Origin: an uncultured beta proteobacterium
Lineage (GTDB): Bacteria; Pseudomonadota; Gammaproteobacteria; Burkholderiales; Burkholderiaceae_C
DNA length: 63,602 nucleotides
Direction: 5' to 3'
Assembly (NCBI GenBank): GCA_903930255.1
Contig: CAIYYA010000191.1
Coordinates: 1 to 63,602 of the forward strand
Part shown: positions 17,391 through 26,534 of the stretch, in pieces
Numbering within the stretch: position 1 is the stretch's first letter
Layout of the letters: each line of letters starts with the position of its first letter
Translations under genes and position numbers: made by a program
Notes under the pieces: generated by a model
Database searches by the model: none
Seen by the model: the letters and a program-made list of their open reading frames with translations, nothing else
What the model was told of the DNA's origin: nothing

Positions 17391-18823
17391 ACATCCAGAA
17401 ATTTACCGCTTCAACAGCACGTGAAGCACTGGCGAAAGCCCGCCTTACGTTTGGTGATGGCACGCTGATTTTGTCAAATCGGTCAACCGCATCTGGCATC
17501 GAAGTAGTGGCGACTGGCGAAGAAACACTATCTGCGCTTGATCGAGCCGACTCGGCGCGTCAGAAATCACGCCAAGCTGCCGCGCAAATGATCAATGCCA
17601 GCACCGTCAACCCGAATAGCGCGGTTGCAGACGATGCAACGCAATTGGCCATGAGCACACTCTCGTTTCAGGACTACGTGCGTGAAAGAATGCTGCGCCG
17701 CCGCCAGGAAGCACTCAGTGGATCAAGCCCTGCAGCGAACTTGCAAGAACGCACATTGGCGCCCAGAAATCTGCAACCAAGCGTGCGCCTAGCAAAAGCC
17801 CCGGCAGAGCCAGTTGCCACACCCATGCCAGCCAAAGCGGCAGCAAGCACGCGCACGATTGCAGCAGCCAGCGTCAACGCATCATCTGGCCTGGTCGATG
17901 AGTTGCATGCCATGAAGGTCATGATTGAAGATCGTTTCAACACCCTGACTTGGCTCGGGCAGGCACGCCAAAACCCGATTCAGTCGAATTTGATGCTCAA
18001 GCTCATTCGCTCGGGTTACTCGCCAACGCTGGCTCGCACGCTGCTTGAGCGCATGCCCGAGGGCTTTGATGCAGCCCAATCCATGCGTTGGGTGATGGAT
18101 GTGCTAACACGCAATTTGCGCACCGACGCGAGTGCCCTACCGATTTACGAAGAAGGTGGCACCTTTGCGCTGATTGGCTCAACCGGCGTTGGCAAAACCA
18201 CGACCGCGGCCAAATTGGCTGGTCTTTGTGCACGCACCCATGGCGCTAACAGCGTCGGCCTGATCACCCTTGACACTTACCGAGTTGGTGCACACGAACA
18301 GTTGCGCGCCTATGGTCGCATGCTGGGCGTTGTGGCCCATTTGGCACACGATCGGGCAGCCCTGCAAGACTTGCTGGGCTTGCTCGCGAACAAAAAAATG
18401 GTGCTGATTGACACCACGGGCATTGCGCCCAATGATCCGCGCAAACGCGACATGCTAGACATGCTGGATTTACCAGAAATTCAACGCTTATTGGTTTTAA
18501 ATGCCGGAAGTCACGGTGACACGCTGGATGATGTAGTTGCCTCCTTCAAATCAGCGGGAGCACAACAAACCATTCTTTCAAAAACCGATGAAGCAGCAAA
18601 AATTGGCCCTGCGTTGGATGCCTGCATTCGCCACCAACTGTTTTTGCGTGGCATCACGATGGGACAAAAAGTTCCGCAAGATTGGGAGTCAGCTGATGCC
18701 GCCAAACTGATCGCCATGTCGATGCGATCTCCCAATAAATCAGCCTTTGACCCCAAAGCAGCCGACCTCGGCTTCTTTTTCACAGAGACGCTCCCCCTGG
18801 AAGCTGGAAAACTCGATGCTTGA
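17387..18823 (+). CDS. flhF: Flagellar SRP-like GTPase FlhF
   Basis: 478 residues. The N-terminal B domain starts MNIQKFTASTAREALAKA, followed by a low-complexity Ala/Pro-rich linker (about 100-165), the N domain and the SRP-type G domain. Walker A is GSTGVGKTTTAAKLA near residue 264, with DTYRVGAHEQL and DTTGIAPNDPR as G2/G3-like motifs and SKTDEAAKIG as the NKxD-equivalent region. FlhF places the first flagellar components at the pole in polar flagellates. Its presence suggests a polar or subpolar flagellum even though flhDC is also present. Confidence 0.95.
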   Translation: MNIQKFTASTAREALAKARLTFGDGTLILSNRSTASGIEVVATGEETLSALDRADSARQKSRQAAAQMINASTVNPNSAVADDATQLAMSTLSFQDYVRERMLRRRQEALSGSSPAANLQERTLAPRNLQPSVRLAKAPAEPVATPMPAKAAASTRTIAAASVNASSGLVDELHAMKVMIEDRFNTLTWLGQARQNPIQSNLMLKLIRSGYSPTLARTLLERMPEGFDAAQSMRWVMDVLTRNLRTDASALPIYEEGGTFALIGSTGVGKTTTAAKLAGLCARTHGANSVGLITLDTYRVGAHEQLRAYGRMLGVVAHLAHDRAALQDLLGLLANKKMVLIDTTGIAPNDPRKRDMLDMLDLPEIQRLLVLNAGSHGDTLDDVVASFKSAGAQQTILSKTDEAAKIGPALDACIRHQLFLRGITMGQKVPQDWESADAAKLIAMSMRSPNKSAFDPKAADLGFFFTETLPLEAGKLDA

Positions 18824-19559
18824 CACCTTCGTCAATCAGGCGGCAGGGTTGCAAGGTCTCGCAGACCCAGCCGCCCCTCGCTTGATTCTGATTGCCAGCC
18901 ACGGACAACAGCAAGGTGAATTGCCATTGCTTTGGAGTCTGTGCAGCGCCTGGGAAGCGCTGGGTCTGAGTGTTTTGGTTCTCGATGGCTTGGCCTGCGA
19001 GACACCCCAAAACCCGGGCCTGCTGCAATTGCTCGACGATCCGCATAGTCGCTTTGATCACGCCGATTCACCCTTATCATGGACTGTCGTTTCTGCCCAA
19101 CAGGGCCTGAGCCGCCTGTCAGCACAGACTCATCCCGAGGCAACACTAGGAACTCTTTTTGGCAATTACGCCGTTGTTCTGATTTATGCCAGTGCCCAAG
19201 CCACATCAAAAATCTTTAAAAACAACGCTGGAGCCCCCTTGCTGCTGCTCACGCCGCACTCAACATCCAGCGTGAGCGCTTACCAAGCCTTGAAACAATT
19301 ACGGCAACAAGCCCAATTGCGTCCAACTATTGCTAACATTGCGATATCTTCAAAACCCCGCCCTGGGGTGCCGGCATATTCTTCCTTCCAAAATTTACAA
19401 AACTGCGCAATGACTTTTCTCGGATACCGTCTAGATGCCGCAACCATTCGGGTTACCGCCGACGATACTTCTGCGCAAAATGACATTCGTAGCCTGGCTT
19501 TAAAGCTTTTAGAAAGTAGTTTGCCCTTGTTGCGTAGCCGCCTAACGGAGATCCATTGA
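18816..19559 (+). CDS. Degenerate FlhG/FleN-like protein lacking the P-loop
   Basis: 247 residues from ATG 18816, which overlaps the flhF stop by 8 nt. It sits where flhG (a MinD-type ATPase that limits flagellar number and stimulates FlhF) is usually found, between flhF and fliA. The sequence keeps a ParA/MinD-like flow (LILIASHGQQQGELPLLWSL, LSVLVLDGL, YAVVLIYASAQ, LLLLTPHSTSSVSAYQALK), but the deviant Walker A KGGVGKT is absent: the loop reads SHGQQQGEL. It probably cannot bind ATP in the usual way. It could be a FlhF partner that kept only the binding role. Orthology is inferred mainly from position. Confidence 0.7.
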   Translation: MLDTFVNQAAGLQGLADPAAPRLILIASHGQQQGELPLLWSLCSAWEALGLSVLVLDGLACETPQNPGLLQLLDDPHSRFDHADSPLSWTVVSAQQGLSRLSAQTHPEATLGTLFGNYAVVLIYASAQATSKIFKNNAGAPLLLLTPHSTSSVSAYQALKQLRQQAQLRPTIANIAISSKPRPGVPAYSSFQNLQNCAMTFLGYRLDAATIRVTADDTSAQNDIRSLALKLLESSLPLLRSRLTEIH

Positions 19560-20275
19560 TGTACACCGCCAAGGGTCATTTGGATCGCAACGCCTTGATT
19601 CGACAATACCAGCCACTGGTGCGCAAGTTGGCTCACCACATGATGGTGAAGTTGCCAGCCAACGTGCAAGTGGACGACCTCATTCAAGTTGGGTTGATCG
19701 GTTTATCTGAAGCACTGACGCGCTTTGAAGCCAATCAGGGCGTTCAGTTCGAGACCTTTGCTACGCAACGCATTCGTGGTGCCATGCTCGACGAACTGCG
19801 GGAAAACGATTGGGTTTCACGCAGCACACGAAAGAGCCAAAAAGAAATCGAAGAATCACTGCGCCGCCTTGAGCACCGCTTGGGTCGCAGCCCAATCGAG
19901 AGCGAGATTGCCGCAGACCTTGGAATCAGTCTGTCCGATTACCAGAGCATGCTCAACAAGGTGCGTGGTACGCAGCTTGTCTATCTGGAAGACATGACGC
20001 ACAGCTCGGATGATGAAGACAGCTTCCTGGATCGTCACATGGGTGACAGCGAAGCCGATCCGCTCAACATGTTACGCGACCAGCGCTTGCGTCAGGCACT
20101 GGTGGATGCCATCAAAAATCTACCCGAACGCGAACAGCATGTCATGAGCATGTATTACGAAGAAGACATGAATCTGAAAGAAATTGCCGCAGTGTTGAAT
20201 GTCACCGAATCGCGAATTTGCCAGCTGCACAGCCAGTCAATCGCCAGGTTGCGCGCCAAAATGCGCACACACTAA
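19559..20275 (+). CDS. fliA: Flagellar sigma factor FliA (sigma-28)
   Basis: 238 residues from ATG 19559 (the A is the last base of the preceding TGA). GGAG lies 8 nt upstream, and TTG 19556 is rejected. Region 2 (VDDLIQVGLIGLSEALTRFE, FATQRIRGAMLDELRENDW), region 3 (LGISLSDYQSMLNK) and region 4 (LPEREQHVMSMYYEEDMNLK, then TESRICQLHSQSIARLR) are all present. FliA directs class 3 genes such as flagellin, motAB and flgM and is held inactive by FlgM. It converges on flgN with only 19 bp between. Confidence 0.97.
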   Translation: MYTAKGHLDRNALIRQYQPLVRKLAHHMMVKLPANVQVDDLIQVGLIGLSEALTRFEANQGVQFETFATQRIRGAMLDELRENDWVSRSTRKSQKEIEESLRRLEHRLGRSPIESEIAADLGISLSDYQSMLNKVRGTQLVYLEDMTHSSDDEDSFLDRHMGDSEADPLNMLRDQRLRQALVDAIKNLPEREQHVMSMYYEEDMNLKEIAAVLNVTESRICQLHSQSIARLRAKMRTH

Positions 20276-20294
20276 ACGCCTGCGGATTCAAGTC

Positions 20295-20687
20295 TTAAGC
20301 CGTCAAGGCTTTGAACTCGCCACTTTGCCGGCCAACACTACCATAGGGTTGTCGTGCATAGCGCCCAGCGGCAGGCGTGTATGTGGTGCTTTCTTGACTG
20401 GACGGAACCAGCGCAGCTAAGGCACGCTGCGTGACGGCAGCATGACGAAACAACGCCTCCCTGCTTGACGCCATCAACGCCGAGAGCTTAAGCAAACGTT
20501 TTTTAACCTGGGTGTTTTGACTACGCTGCGACTGCAACAACAACTTGGGAAGCAGAAGCGACAGACGCTGAACCTCGTTACTGGCCATCAGTAATTGATC
20601 GGGATTTTTTTCGAGCAACGCTTGCGCCAGCTGATTCAGAGAAAATTCAACGTGGTCAAGCGTCGTGTTCATCACTTCTTGGTTCAT
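20295..20687 (-). CDS. flgN: FlgN-type flagellar export chaperone
   Basis: 130 residues, largely alpha-helical, with a Leu-rich central stretch (EVQRLSLLLPKLLLQSQRSQ). FlgN is the cytoplasmic chaperone of the hook-filament junction proteins FlgK and FlgL, both encoded downstream on the other strand. Sequence conservation of FlgN is low, so position directly after flgM on the same strand carries much of the weight. ATG at 20687 has AAGGAA upstream. Confidence 0.8.
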   Translation of the reverse strand: MNQEVMNTTLDHVEFSLNQLAQALLEKNPDQLLMASNEVQRLSLLLPKLLLQSQRSQNTQVKKRLLKLSALMASSREALFRHAAVTQRALAALVPSSQESTTYTPAAGRYARQPYGSVGRQSGEFKALTA

Positions 20688-20718
20688 GGTTTTTCCTTAA
20701 AAACCAGAAAAAAAGCAC

Positions 20719-21045
20719 TCAAACTCGTGTCGGTTTGAGCATTTCCTGGGCATTGGATAATAATTTGTCGGCAATTGCTTCGGGATTGACTTTGTAAGTG
20801 CCTTGGGCGATAGCCTCGCGCACTGAAGCAACTTTTTCCATATCGATGTCTGACACCTCGCTGCCAGAACTCGTCGCCATGGCACGCATCAAGGGCGACA
20901 CCGTCACAGCTACGCCCGCCGATTGGGTGCTTTTGGTCGCGCCCGAACGAGCCAGCAGGCTGGCGTTGGGGCCGGTTTTGATGGTCATGTTCGCAGCATT
21001 GCTGCTGATAGCGGCGGGATTGTCTGAAGGTGAGTTGATTTTCAT
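20719..21045 (-). CDS. flgM: Anti-sigma-28 factor FlgM
   Basis: 108 residues from ATG 21045, preceded by GGAGAG at 6 nt. A start 18 nt earlier is non-ATG and rejected. The N-terminus starts MKINSPSD and the C-terminal helices that hold FliA read DIDMEKVASVREAIAQGTYK and NPEAIADKLLSNAQEML. FlgM is exported through the completed hook, which frees FliA. A sigma-28 promoter at 21088-21114 makes its expression depend on FliA. Confidence 0.95.
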   Translation of the reverse strand: MKINSPSDNPAAISSNAANMTIKTGPNASLLARSGATKSTQSAGVAVTVSPLMRAMATSSGSEVSDIDMEKVASVREAIAQGTYKVNPEAIADKLLSNAQEMLKPTRV

Positions 21046-21087
21046 GATGCTCTCCAAAACCACAACCGATGTAGCCTTGTAGGAACT

Positions 21088-21114
21088 CTTTCGGCAAAAA
21101 CAGGCCAGACTTTA
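21088..21114 (-). promoter_or_regulatory. Sigma-28 promoter of flgMN
   Basis: On the minus strand TAAAGTCT (21114-21107), an 11-nt spacer, GCCGAAAG (21095-21088). The matches are 7/8 at -35 and 6/8 at -10 with exact spacing. Transcription would start near 21081, 36 nt before the flgM ATG. Confidence 0.75.
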
Positions 21115-21141
21115 ACCTTATTTTACAAAAATCTAATAACA

Positions 21142-21870
21142 TCACAAAGCCATCCTTACCGTGCGGCTGTCCAAAACCACACCGGCCATGATTCGTCCGT
21201 TGTCCATACGAACTCGCGCCATTTGTCCAAGCACTCCCGCAGAAACCGCTTGTGCACTGGTGGCAATCTCAAACCCTGAGCCATAAGCCAGCACCCGCAC
21301 TTGGGCACCCGCCTGAAAAACCTGCGCAGCTTTCACCATATCCTGACGCAAAGCCTGCCCGGTGCTCAATGATCGAGTGGCAGTTTGTCCCAGCCAATCA
21401 GCGCGCTCAGCAATGATCGGGCTATTTAGCTCGGCCCAATCCACCTCAACCGCCATGGCATCGGATTCTGTCAAAACCACGCCCGATGGAACTTGATCTC
21501 GAATCACCCAAGCAGGCCCAAAAGCCTTCACGGTCAACGGCATAAAAACATTCCATTTACTCAGCCCTTGTACGCAGCGAAGCCCTAAACGCGTTTTACC
21601 CCACAAACGCGTTCCAACCGGCAAATAAGGCTCTATCCGTTCACACGGTGCAAGCTGCAGACGTGCATCAAGGTCGCCCAGCGAAACCTCCAGACGCAAG
21701 GGCAAACCTTTCACTTGCATCCCCGATGACAAGGTTGCATCCAACCAAGCGCGAGCGCGGGCAGAAACATCTGCCCCGACCTGCGCCTGTGCCTGCATGA
21801 CGCTCAAAAAAGCCAGCAAGCCGAACAGCATGCGCATGCATCGGAGAAACAGGGTCTGCGCAAAAATCAT
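21142..21870 (-). CDS. flgA: P-ring assembly chaperone FlgA
   Basis: 242 residues with a signal peptide (LFGLLAFLSVMQAQAQV). Two SAF/antifreeze-like subdomains include GVVLTESDAMAVEVDWAEL and ARVRMDNGRIMAGVVLDSRT. FlgA works in the periplasm to help FlgI form the P ring. It is divergent from flgB with a 181-bp gap that must contain the promoters of both operons. Confidence 0.94.
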   Translation of the reverse strand: MIFAQTLFLRCMRMLFGLLAFLSVMQAQAQVGADVSARARAWLDATLSSGMQVKGLPLRLEVSLGDLDARLQLAPCERIEPYLPVGTRLWGKTRLGLRCVQGLSKWNVFMPLTVKAFGPAWVIRDQVPSGVVLTESDAMAVEVDWAELNSPIIAERADWLGQTATRSLSTGQALRQDMVKAAQVFQAGAQVRVLAYGSGFEIATSAQAVSAGVLGQMARVRMDNGRIMAGVVLDSRTVRMAL

Positions 21871-22051
21871 GATGACACTCCAGTAATCAACTTGACTGTA
21901 CGCATGCCAGCGCGCAGCAAATTCTGCAATTAAGCCGTTTTACTGCCTGTATTTGGGGTTTAGAAAATGCAGAGGCTTTTCATAATCACTCGAAACCAAC
22001 TCAAGTGCTGCGCCTCTGACATGTGCCAGCCAATGAAATTCGAGGTATTTA

Positions 22052-22501
22052 ATGTTTGCCAATTTGACCAGCGGTCTGGATATTCATGCCAAAGCTTTAG
22101 TGCTTCGGGCAGAGCGCCAGCGCGTCATTGCTAGCAACATTGCCAATGCTGATACCCCCGGATACGTTGCGCGTGACATTAAATTCAAAGAAGCACTGAT
22201 TGCCTCGACACAGACCAGTTCCAGTGAATTAGGACAAGGCACTAATCGCCTGCAATTCAATCAAGCAACAGCAACGACGCACGCCGCCCACATCGCAGTT
22301 CCAAGCGCGATCAACAGCCAACTCGGCGGCACCGGTACGCCTGCCTACACCATCCAAAGTCAGCCCAGTGTGGATGGCAATAGTGTTGACTTGGACCGTG
22401 AGCGGGCCAGTTTTGTTGATAACTCTGTGCGCTATGAGTCGACCCTGCGTTTCATCAACGGACAGTCAAAAACTATTTTGAGCGCCATTCAGGGTCAATA
22501 A
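22052..22501 (+). CDS. flgB: Flagellar proximal rod protein FlgB
   Basis: 149 residues. The N-terminal rod motif is present (LRAERQRVIASNIANADTPG) and the C-terminus has the family pattern (ERASFVDNSVRYESTLRFIN). FlgB links the MS ring/export gate to the rod. It is the first gene of the flgBCDEFGHIJKL operon, and flgC follows after 20 bp. Confidence 0.96.
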   Translation: MFANLTSGLDIHAKALVLRAERQRVIASNIANADTPGYVARDIKFKEALIASTQTSSSELGQGTNRLQFNQATATTHAAHIAVPSAINSQLGGTGTPAYTIQSQPSVDGNSVDLDRERASFVDNSVRYESTLRFINGQSKTILSAIQGQ

Positions 22502-22521
22502 ACCGCACATAAGGTGACACC

Positions 22522-22926
22522 ATGTCCATGTTTTCTATCTTCAACGTTTCAGGCAGTGCCATTAGCGCGCAGTCAATGCGCCTCAACGTCGTGGCGAGCA
22601 ACCTGGCCAACACCGATGCAGTGGCGGGCCCCGATGGCCAAGCTTACAAAAGTCGTCAAGTCATTTTTCAGACCGTTCCCATGGGCAACAATGCCACAGC
22701 AGGCGTCAAAGTCAATGGCATCAGCGAAAGCAACGAACCCTTCAAAAGAGTGCACAACCCGAACCATCCTTCGGCAGATGCTCAAGGCTATGTGAGCTAC
22801 TCGAACGTGAATCCGGTCGAAGAGATGGTCAACATGATTTCGGCCTCGCGCTCTTATCAAAACAACGTCGAAGTCATGAATACCGCCAAAACCCTGCTGC
22901 TCAAAACGCTGCAAATGGGTCAATAA
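22522..22926 (+). CDS. flgC: Flagellar proximal rod protein FlgC
   Basis: 134 residues. The N-terminal SAQSMRLNVVASNLANTDAV rod motif, the YVSYSNVNPVEEMVNMISAS block and the C-terminal helix (YQNNVEVMNTAKTLLLKTLQ) are typical of FlgC. ATG at 22522. flgD follows after 13 bp. Confidence 0.97.
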   Translation: MSMFSIFNVSGSAISAQSMRLNVVASNLANTDAVAGPDGQAYKSRQVIFQTVPMGNNATAGVKVNGISESNEPFKRVHNPNHPSADAQGYVSYSNVNPVEEMVNMISASRSYQNNVEVMNTAKTLLLKTLQMGQ

Positions 22927-22939
22927 CCAGGACATTGCC

Positions 22940-23605
22940 ATGATCAGCGCCACCACCTCCAGCCTCAATACCAACACAACAGCCGCTACAACAGGTTCGA
23001 CCAGCACGGCCAATTCCAGTAGCGACATGAATGCGGCACAAGACCGTTTTTTGAAGCTATTGGTAGCACAACTCAACAATCAAGACCCCATGAACCCGCT
23101 GGATAACGCGCAGATGACCAGTCAGATGGCTCAAATCAACACGGTGACAGGCATTCAGCAGGTCAACGACACGCTGAAAAGCATGGCCGAGCAGTTCACA
23201 GCCCTGCAAGTGCTACAGGGCTCCAGCATGGTCGGCCATGATGTTTTGGTTGAAAGCGCCAGCTTGACGATCAACAACGGCAAAGCCGGTGGTGCCATCG
23301 ATTTGGCCGGACGCGCCGAATCCGTCAAAGTCGACATCCTCTCTCCGGGAGGCCAAGTGATTGACACGATCAATCTGGGCGCTCTCGAAGCAGGTCGCCA
23401 CAACTTCGACTGGGATGCCGCTGCTTACAACTACAGCGGTAACCCGAGCTTCAAGGTTTCAGCCACCTTGGGTGGGCAAACCATCGCCAGCACCAGCTTG
23501 GCACGTGCCAATGTTGCCTCGGTTGGAAGCGAAGCGGGTGCCATGTCGGTACAACTGGAAAACCGTCCGGCCGTCGCTTACAGCGCAATCAAAGCCATTC
23601 TCTAA
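22940..23605 (+). CDS. flgD: Hook assembly scaffold FlgD
   Basis: 221 residues. A Ser/Thr/Asn-rich start is followed by the conserved N-terminal segment (RFLKLLVAQLNNQDPMNPLD, QMTSQMAQINTVTGIQQ) that caps the growing hook. A FlgD-type Ig-like/Tudor fold follows (VDILSPGGQVIDTINLGALE). FlgD is lost when the hook is complete. Confidence 0.96.
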   Translation: MISATTSSLNTNTTAATTGSTSTANSSSDMNAAQDRFLKLLVAQLNNQDPMNPLDNAQMTSQMAQINTVTGIQQVNDTLKSMAEQFTALQVLQGSSMVGHDVLVESASLTINNGKAGGAIDLAGRAESVKVDILSPGGQVIDTINLGALEAGRHNFDWDAAAYNYSGNPSFKVSATLGGQTIASTSLARANVASVGSEAGAMSVQLENRPAVAYSAIKAIL

Positions 23606-23631
23606 ATTATTTTGTCTAAAAGGAACTCATC

Positions 23632-24843
23632 ATGTCATTCCAAACCGGCCTATCAGGACTGAGTGCCTCCAGTCGCAGCCTAGACGTGATCGGCAACAAC
23701 ATTGCCAACGCCAACACCACCGGCATGAAATCATCACGTGCCGAATTCGGAGACCTCATTGCCGCCACATTAGGGGGCAGCGGAAGCTATGGCGCCGGTA
23801 TCGGCGTTGCCGTCAATGCAGTTTCACAGCAGTTCAGTCAAGGCAATATCACCGTCACAGGCAACACCCTCGATGTCGCCATCAACGGCAGTGGCTTCTT
23901 TCAATTGACGCAGCCCGATGGCTCCTTGGCTTACACCCGCGACGGCTCGTTCAAACTCGACAAAGACGGTTACATCAAAAACACAACCGGTGCCAACCTG
24001 ATGGGCTACCCCACCGACAAGGTCGGCAATCCGACCAGCGTGAGTGCGCAAACCCTGCAACTTCCCACCAGCGCACCCATTGCCGCCAGTGCCACAACAG
24101 CCGTGCTCGCCGAATTCAACCTGGATGCCCGTGCACCGGTTGCGGCTAGTCTTACGCCCCCCACTCCGCGCACGACATATGGCACATCGCTGACCGTTTA
24201 CGACTCGCAGGGAGCCCAAGTGCCCATGAGTCTTTATTTTGAGCGTGTTACATCAACCACCACGGACAACTGGGACGTTTACGACGTTGCCACTGGCGGC
24301 ACACCGGTGTTTCAGATGCAGTTCGATGCGTCAGGCAAACTGGTTGCGCCCGTTACTTCCCCCACCTTGACGGTGACCACACCTTCGGTCGTGACGCCCA
24401 ATATCACGGCCTCCATCGACATCACCAAAATCACCCAATTTGGCTCTGCTTTTGCGGTATCGAACCTCTCGCAAGACGGCTACGCTGCGGGCGAACTGGT
24501 GAGCGTGAACATCGGCACAGACGGCGTGATTACATCGCGCTACTCGAACGGACAAACCCAGACCTCCGGCCAGGTCGCACTGGCTGATTTTCGCAACATT
24601 CAGGGCTTAACACCGCTGGGTGGCAATGCATGGGCCTCCACTTACGCGAGCGGATTGGCCGTGCAAGGTTCACCGGGTGTTGGCAAGTTTGGCGTTTTGC
24701 GCTCGGGCGCTTTGGAAGAGTCAAACGTTGACCTGACCTCTGAGTTGGTCAACATGATGACAGCGCAGCGGGCTTACCAAGCCAACGCGCAAACCATCAA
24801 AACCCAGGATCAGATCATGTCCACACTGGTTAACTTACGTTAA
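23632..24843 (+). CDS. flgE: Flagellar hook protein FlgE
   Basis: 403 residues. The N-terminal D0 motif (LSASSRSLDVIGNNIANANT), the FlgF/G/E-shared segment (GFFQLTQPDGSLAYTRDGSF) and the C-terminal motif (ESNVDLTSELVNMMTAQRAY) are intact. About 120 copies of FlgE build the hook. The ribosome site is AAAGGA before ATG 23632. Confidence 0.97.
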   Translation: MSFQTGLSGLSASSRSLDVIGNNIANANTTGMKSSRAEFGDLIAATLGGSGSYGAGIGVAVNAVSQQFSQGNITVTGNTLDVAINGSGFFQLTQPDGSLAYTRDGSFKLDKDGYIKNTTGANLMGYPTDKVGNPTSVSAQTLQLPTSAPIAASATTAVLAEFNLDARAPVAASLTPPTPRTTYGTSLTVYDSQGAQVPMSLYFERVTSTTTDNWDVYDVATGGTPVFQMQFDASGKLVAPVTSPTLTVTTPSVVTPNITASIDITKITQFGSAFAVSNLSQDGYAAGELVSVNIGTDGVITSRYSNGQTQTSGQVALADFRNIQGLTPLGGNAWASTYASGLAVQGSPGVGKFGVLRSGALEESNVDLTSELVNMMTAQRAYQANAQTIKTQDQIMSTLVNLR

Positions 24844-24879
24844 CCGGGTCTGACCGAATCTGCCGGATAAGGACGCACC

Positions 24880-25620
24880 ATGGATCGCCTGATTTACACC
24901 GCCATGACCGGCGCCAATGCGGCCGCACACCACCAGGCCATTTTGTCAAATAACCTGGCCAATGTGTCAACCAACGGTTTTCGTGCCGAGCTGCACACCT
25001 ACCGGTCTGTTCCCGTGCGGGGCGACGGTGCCACCACCCGAGTGATGGCGATTGAAGCCACCCCTGGTTTTCTAGACACGCCAGGCTCCCCGCAGCGCAC
25101 TGGACGTGCCATGGATGCCATGACCACCGGCAACGCCTGGTTCGCCGTGCAAGGACTCGATGGTACCGAAGCTTATACACGCAATGGCTCTTTCGAAGTT
25201 TCCAACACCGGCACGCTGCTCACCAACACCGGGCTTAGCGTATTGAGTGATGGCGGCGCACCCATCAATGTGCCGCAAGGTGCCGAAGTCACTTTGGGAA
25301 TCGATGGCATATTGAGTGCCAAAGTCGGCAAACAACCTGCAACGGGCATCGGGCGACTCAAAGTGGCAACCCCCACGCCGGAAGACCCGCTGCGACGCGG
25401 CACCGATGGGCTTTTTCGCACCGTTTCGGGTGAACCCCTTGCCAGCGACCCAGCAGCCCGACTGCAATTGGGTGTCATTGAAGGCTCTAACGTCAACGCG
25501 ATTGAAACCATGGTTGACATGATTCAGGCCGGGCGCCAGTTTGAAGCGCAAACCCGGCTCATGCAAACCGCCGAAGCCAATGACCGCTCCGCAGCACAAC
25601 TGCTGAGCATGCAGGGATAA
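24880..25620 (+). CDS. flgF: Flagellar proximal rod protein FlgF
   Basis: 246 residues. It begins MDRLIYTAMTGANAAAHHQA and keeps the internal AWFAVQGLDGTEAYTRNGSF and C-terminal EGSNVNAIETMVDMIQAGRQ of rod proteins. It is followed by an unusual 116-bp spacer of degenerate heptamers before flgG, whereas other genes in the operon are separated by 36 bp or less. Confidence 0.96.
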   Translation: MDRLIYTAMTGANAAAHHQAILSNNLANVSTNGFRAELHTYRSVPVRGDGATTRVMAIEATPGFLDTPGSPQRTGRAMDAMTTGNAWFAVQGLDGTEAYTRNGSFEVSNTGTLLTNTGLSVLSDGGAPINVPQGAEVTLGIDGILSAKVGKQPATGIGRLKVATPTPEDPLRRGTDGLFRTVSGEPLASDPAARLQLGVIEGSNVNAIETMVDMIQAGRQFEAQTRLMQTAEANDRSAAQLLSMQG

Positions 25621-25626
25621 AGAGTG

Positions 25627-25715
25627 GTTAGTTATTAGTTTGTAGTTATTAGAAAAATCAAATCCATTCACTATCAGCTACCAATTACCAACGACCAACT
25701 TTCGACTAACGACTC
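25627..25715. repeat. Inverted degenerate heptamer repeats in the flgF-flgG spacer
   Basis: On the plus strand 25627-25652 reads as TAGTTAT TAGTTTG TAGTTAT TAG, a period of 7. At 25669-25715 the minus strand reads as related heptamers (GTTAGTC, GTTGGTC, GTTGGTA, ATTGGTA, GCTGATA). The two arrays face each other across an A-rich centre. The function is unknown. It lies inside an operon, so it is presumably transcribed. Confidence 0.55.
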
Positions 25716-25736
25716 ATCAATTTTGAGGAAAGCATC

Positions 25737-26519
25737 ATGATTAACTCGCTATGGATCTCCAAAACAGGCATGGAAGCCCAGCAAATGCAGCTGGATGTTA
25801 TTTCCAACAACTTGGCGAATGTCTCAACCAATGGCTTCAAACGCTCCACCGCTGTATTTGAAGACCTGATGTACCAAAACCTGCGGCAGGTGGGAGCCAA
25901 CAGCACCGAGCAGTCGCAGTTGCCAACCGGCTTGCAAATTGGCCTGGGTGTGCGCACGGTCGCCACCAGTCGCTCGTTTGCCCAAGGCAATTTGCAGCAA
26001 ACCAGCAACAAGCTAGATGTGGCCGTTCAGGGTGACGGTTTTTTTCAGGTCACCATGCCCGACGGCACCACCAGTTACACGCGAGACGGCTCTTTTCAGG
26101 TTAACGCTGCTGGCGCACTGGTCACGGCCACTGGCCTGCCTGTGGCCAATGGCGTCACGATTCCACCGAATGCAACCAGTGTCACCATTGGGGGCGACGG
26201 TATTGTCACAGCCACCATTCCCGGCACGGCAACGCCACAAAGCATTGGCTCGATTGCACTGGCGCGTTTTATCAATCCGGCTGGACTCACGCCACTTGGA
26301 CAAAATCTGTTTGCTGAAAGTGCGGCCTCGGGCCAACCCACCGCTGGCACACCCGGAGCCGACGGCATGGGCGCACTCATGCAAGGCTTTGTGGAAACGT
26401 CCAACGTCAACGTGGTGCAGGAGCTGGTCACCATGATCCAGACCCAGCGCGCCTACGAGATGAACTCCAAAGCCATTCAAACCTCCGACCAGATGCTGCA
26501 AAAGCTAGGTCAACTGTAA
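25737..26519 (+). CDS. flgG: Flagellar distal rod protein FlgG
   Basis: 260 residues. The conserved start ([20 protein letters not shown]), [20 protein letters not shown] in the middle and C-terminal [20 protein letters not shown] are typical of FlgG. ATG at 25737 follows GAGGAA. It spans the peptidoglycan and the P and L rings as the drive shaft. Confidence 0.97.
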   Translation: MINSLWISKTGMEAQQMQLDVISNNLANVSTNGFKRSTAVFEDLMYQNLRQVGANSTEQSQLPTGLQIGLGVRTVATSRSFAQGNLQQTSNKLDVAVQGDGFFQVTMPDGTTSYTRDGSFQVNAAGALVTATGLPVANGVTIPPNATSVTIGGDGIVTATIPGTATPQSIGSIALARFINPAGLTPLGQNLFAESAASGQPTAGTPGADGMGALMQGFVETSNVNVVQELVTMIQTQRAYEMNSKAIQTSDQMLQKLGQL

Positions 26520-26534
26520 CCCAAGGAGTTCATC

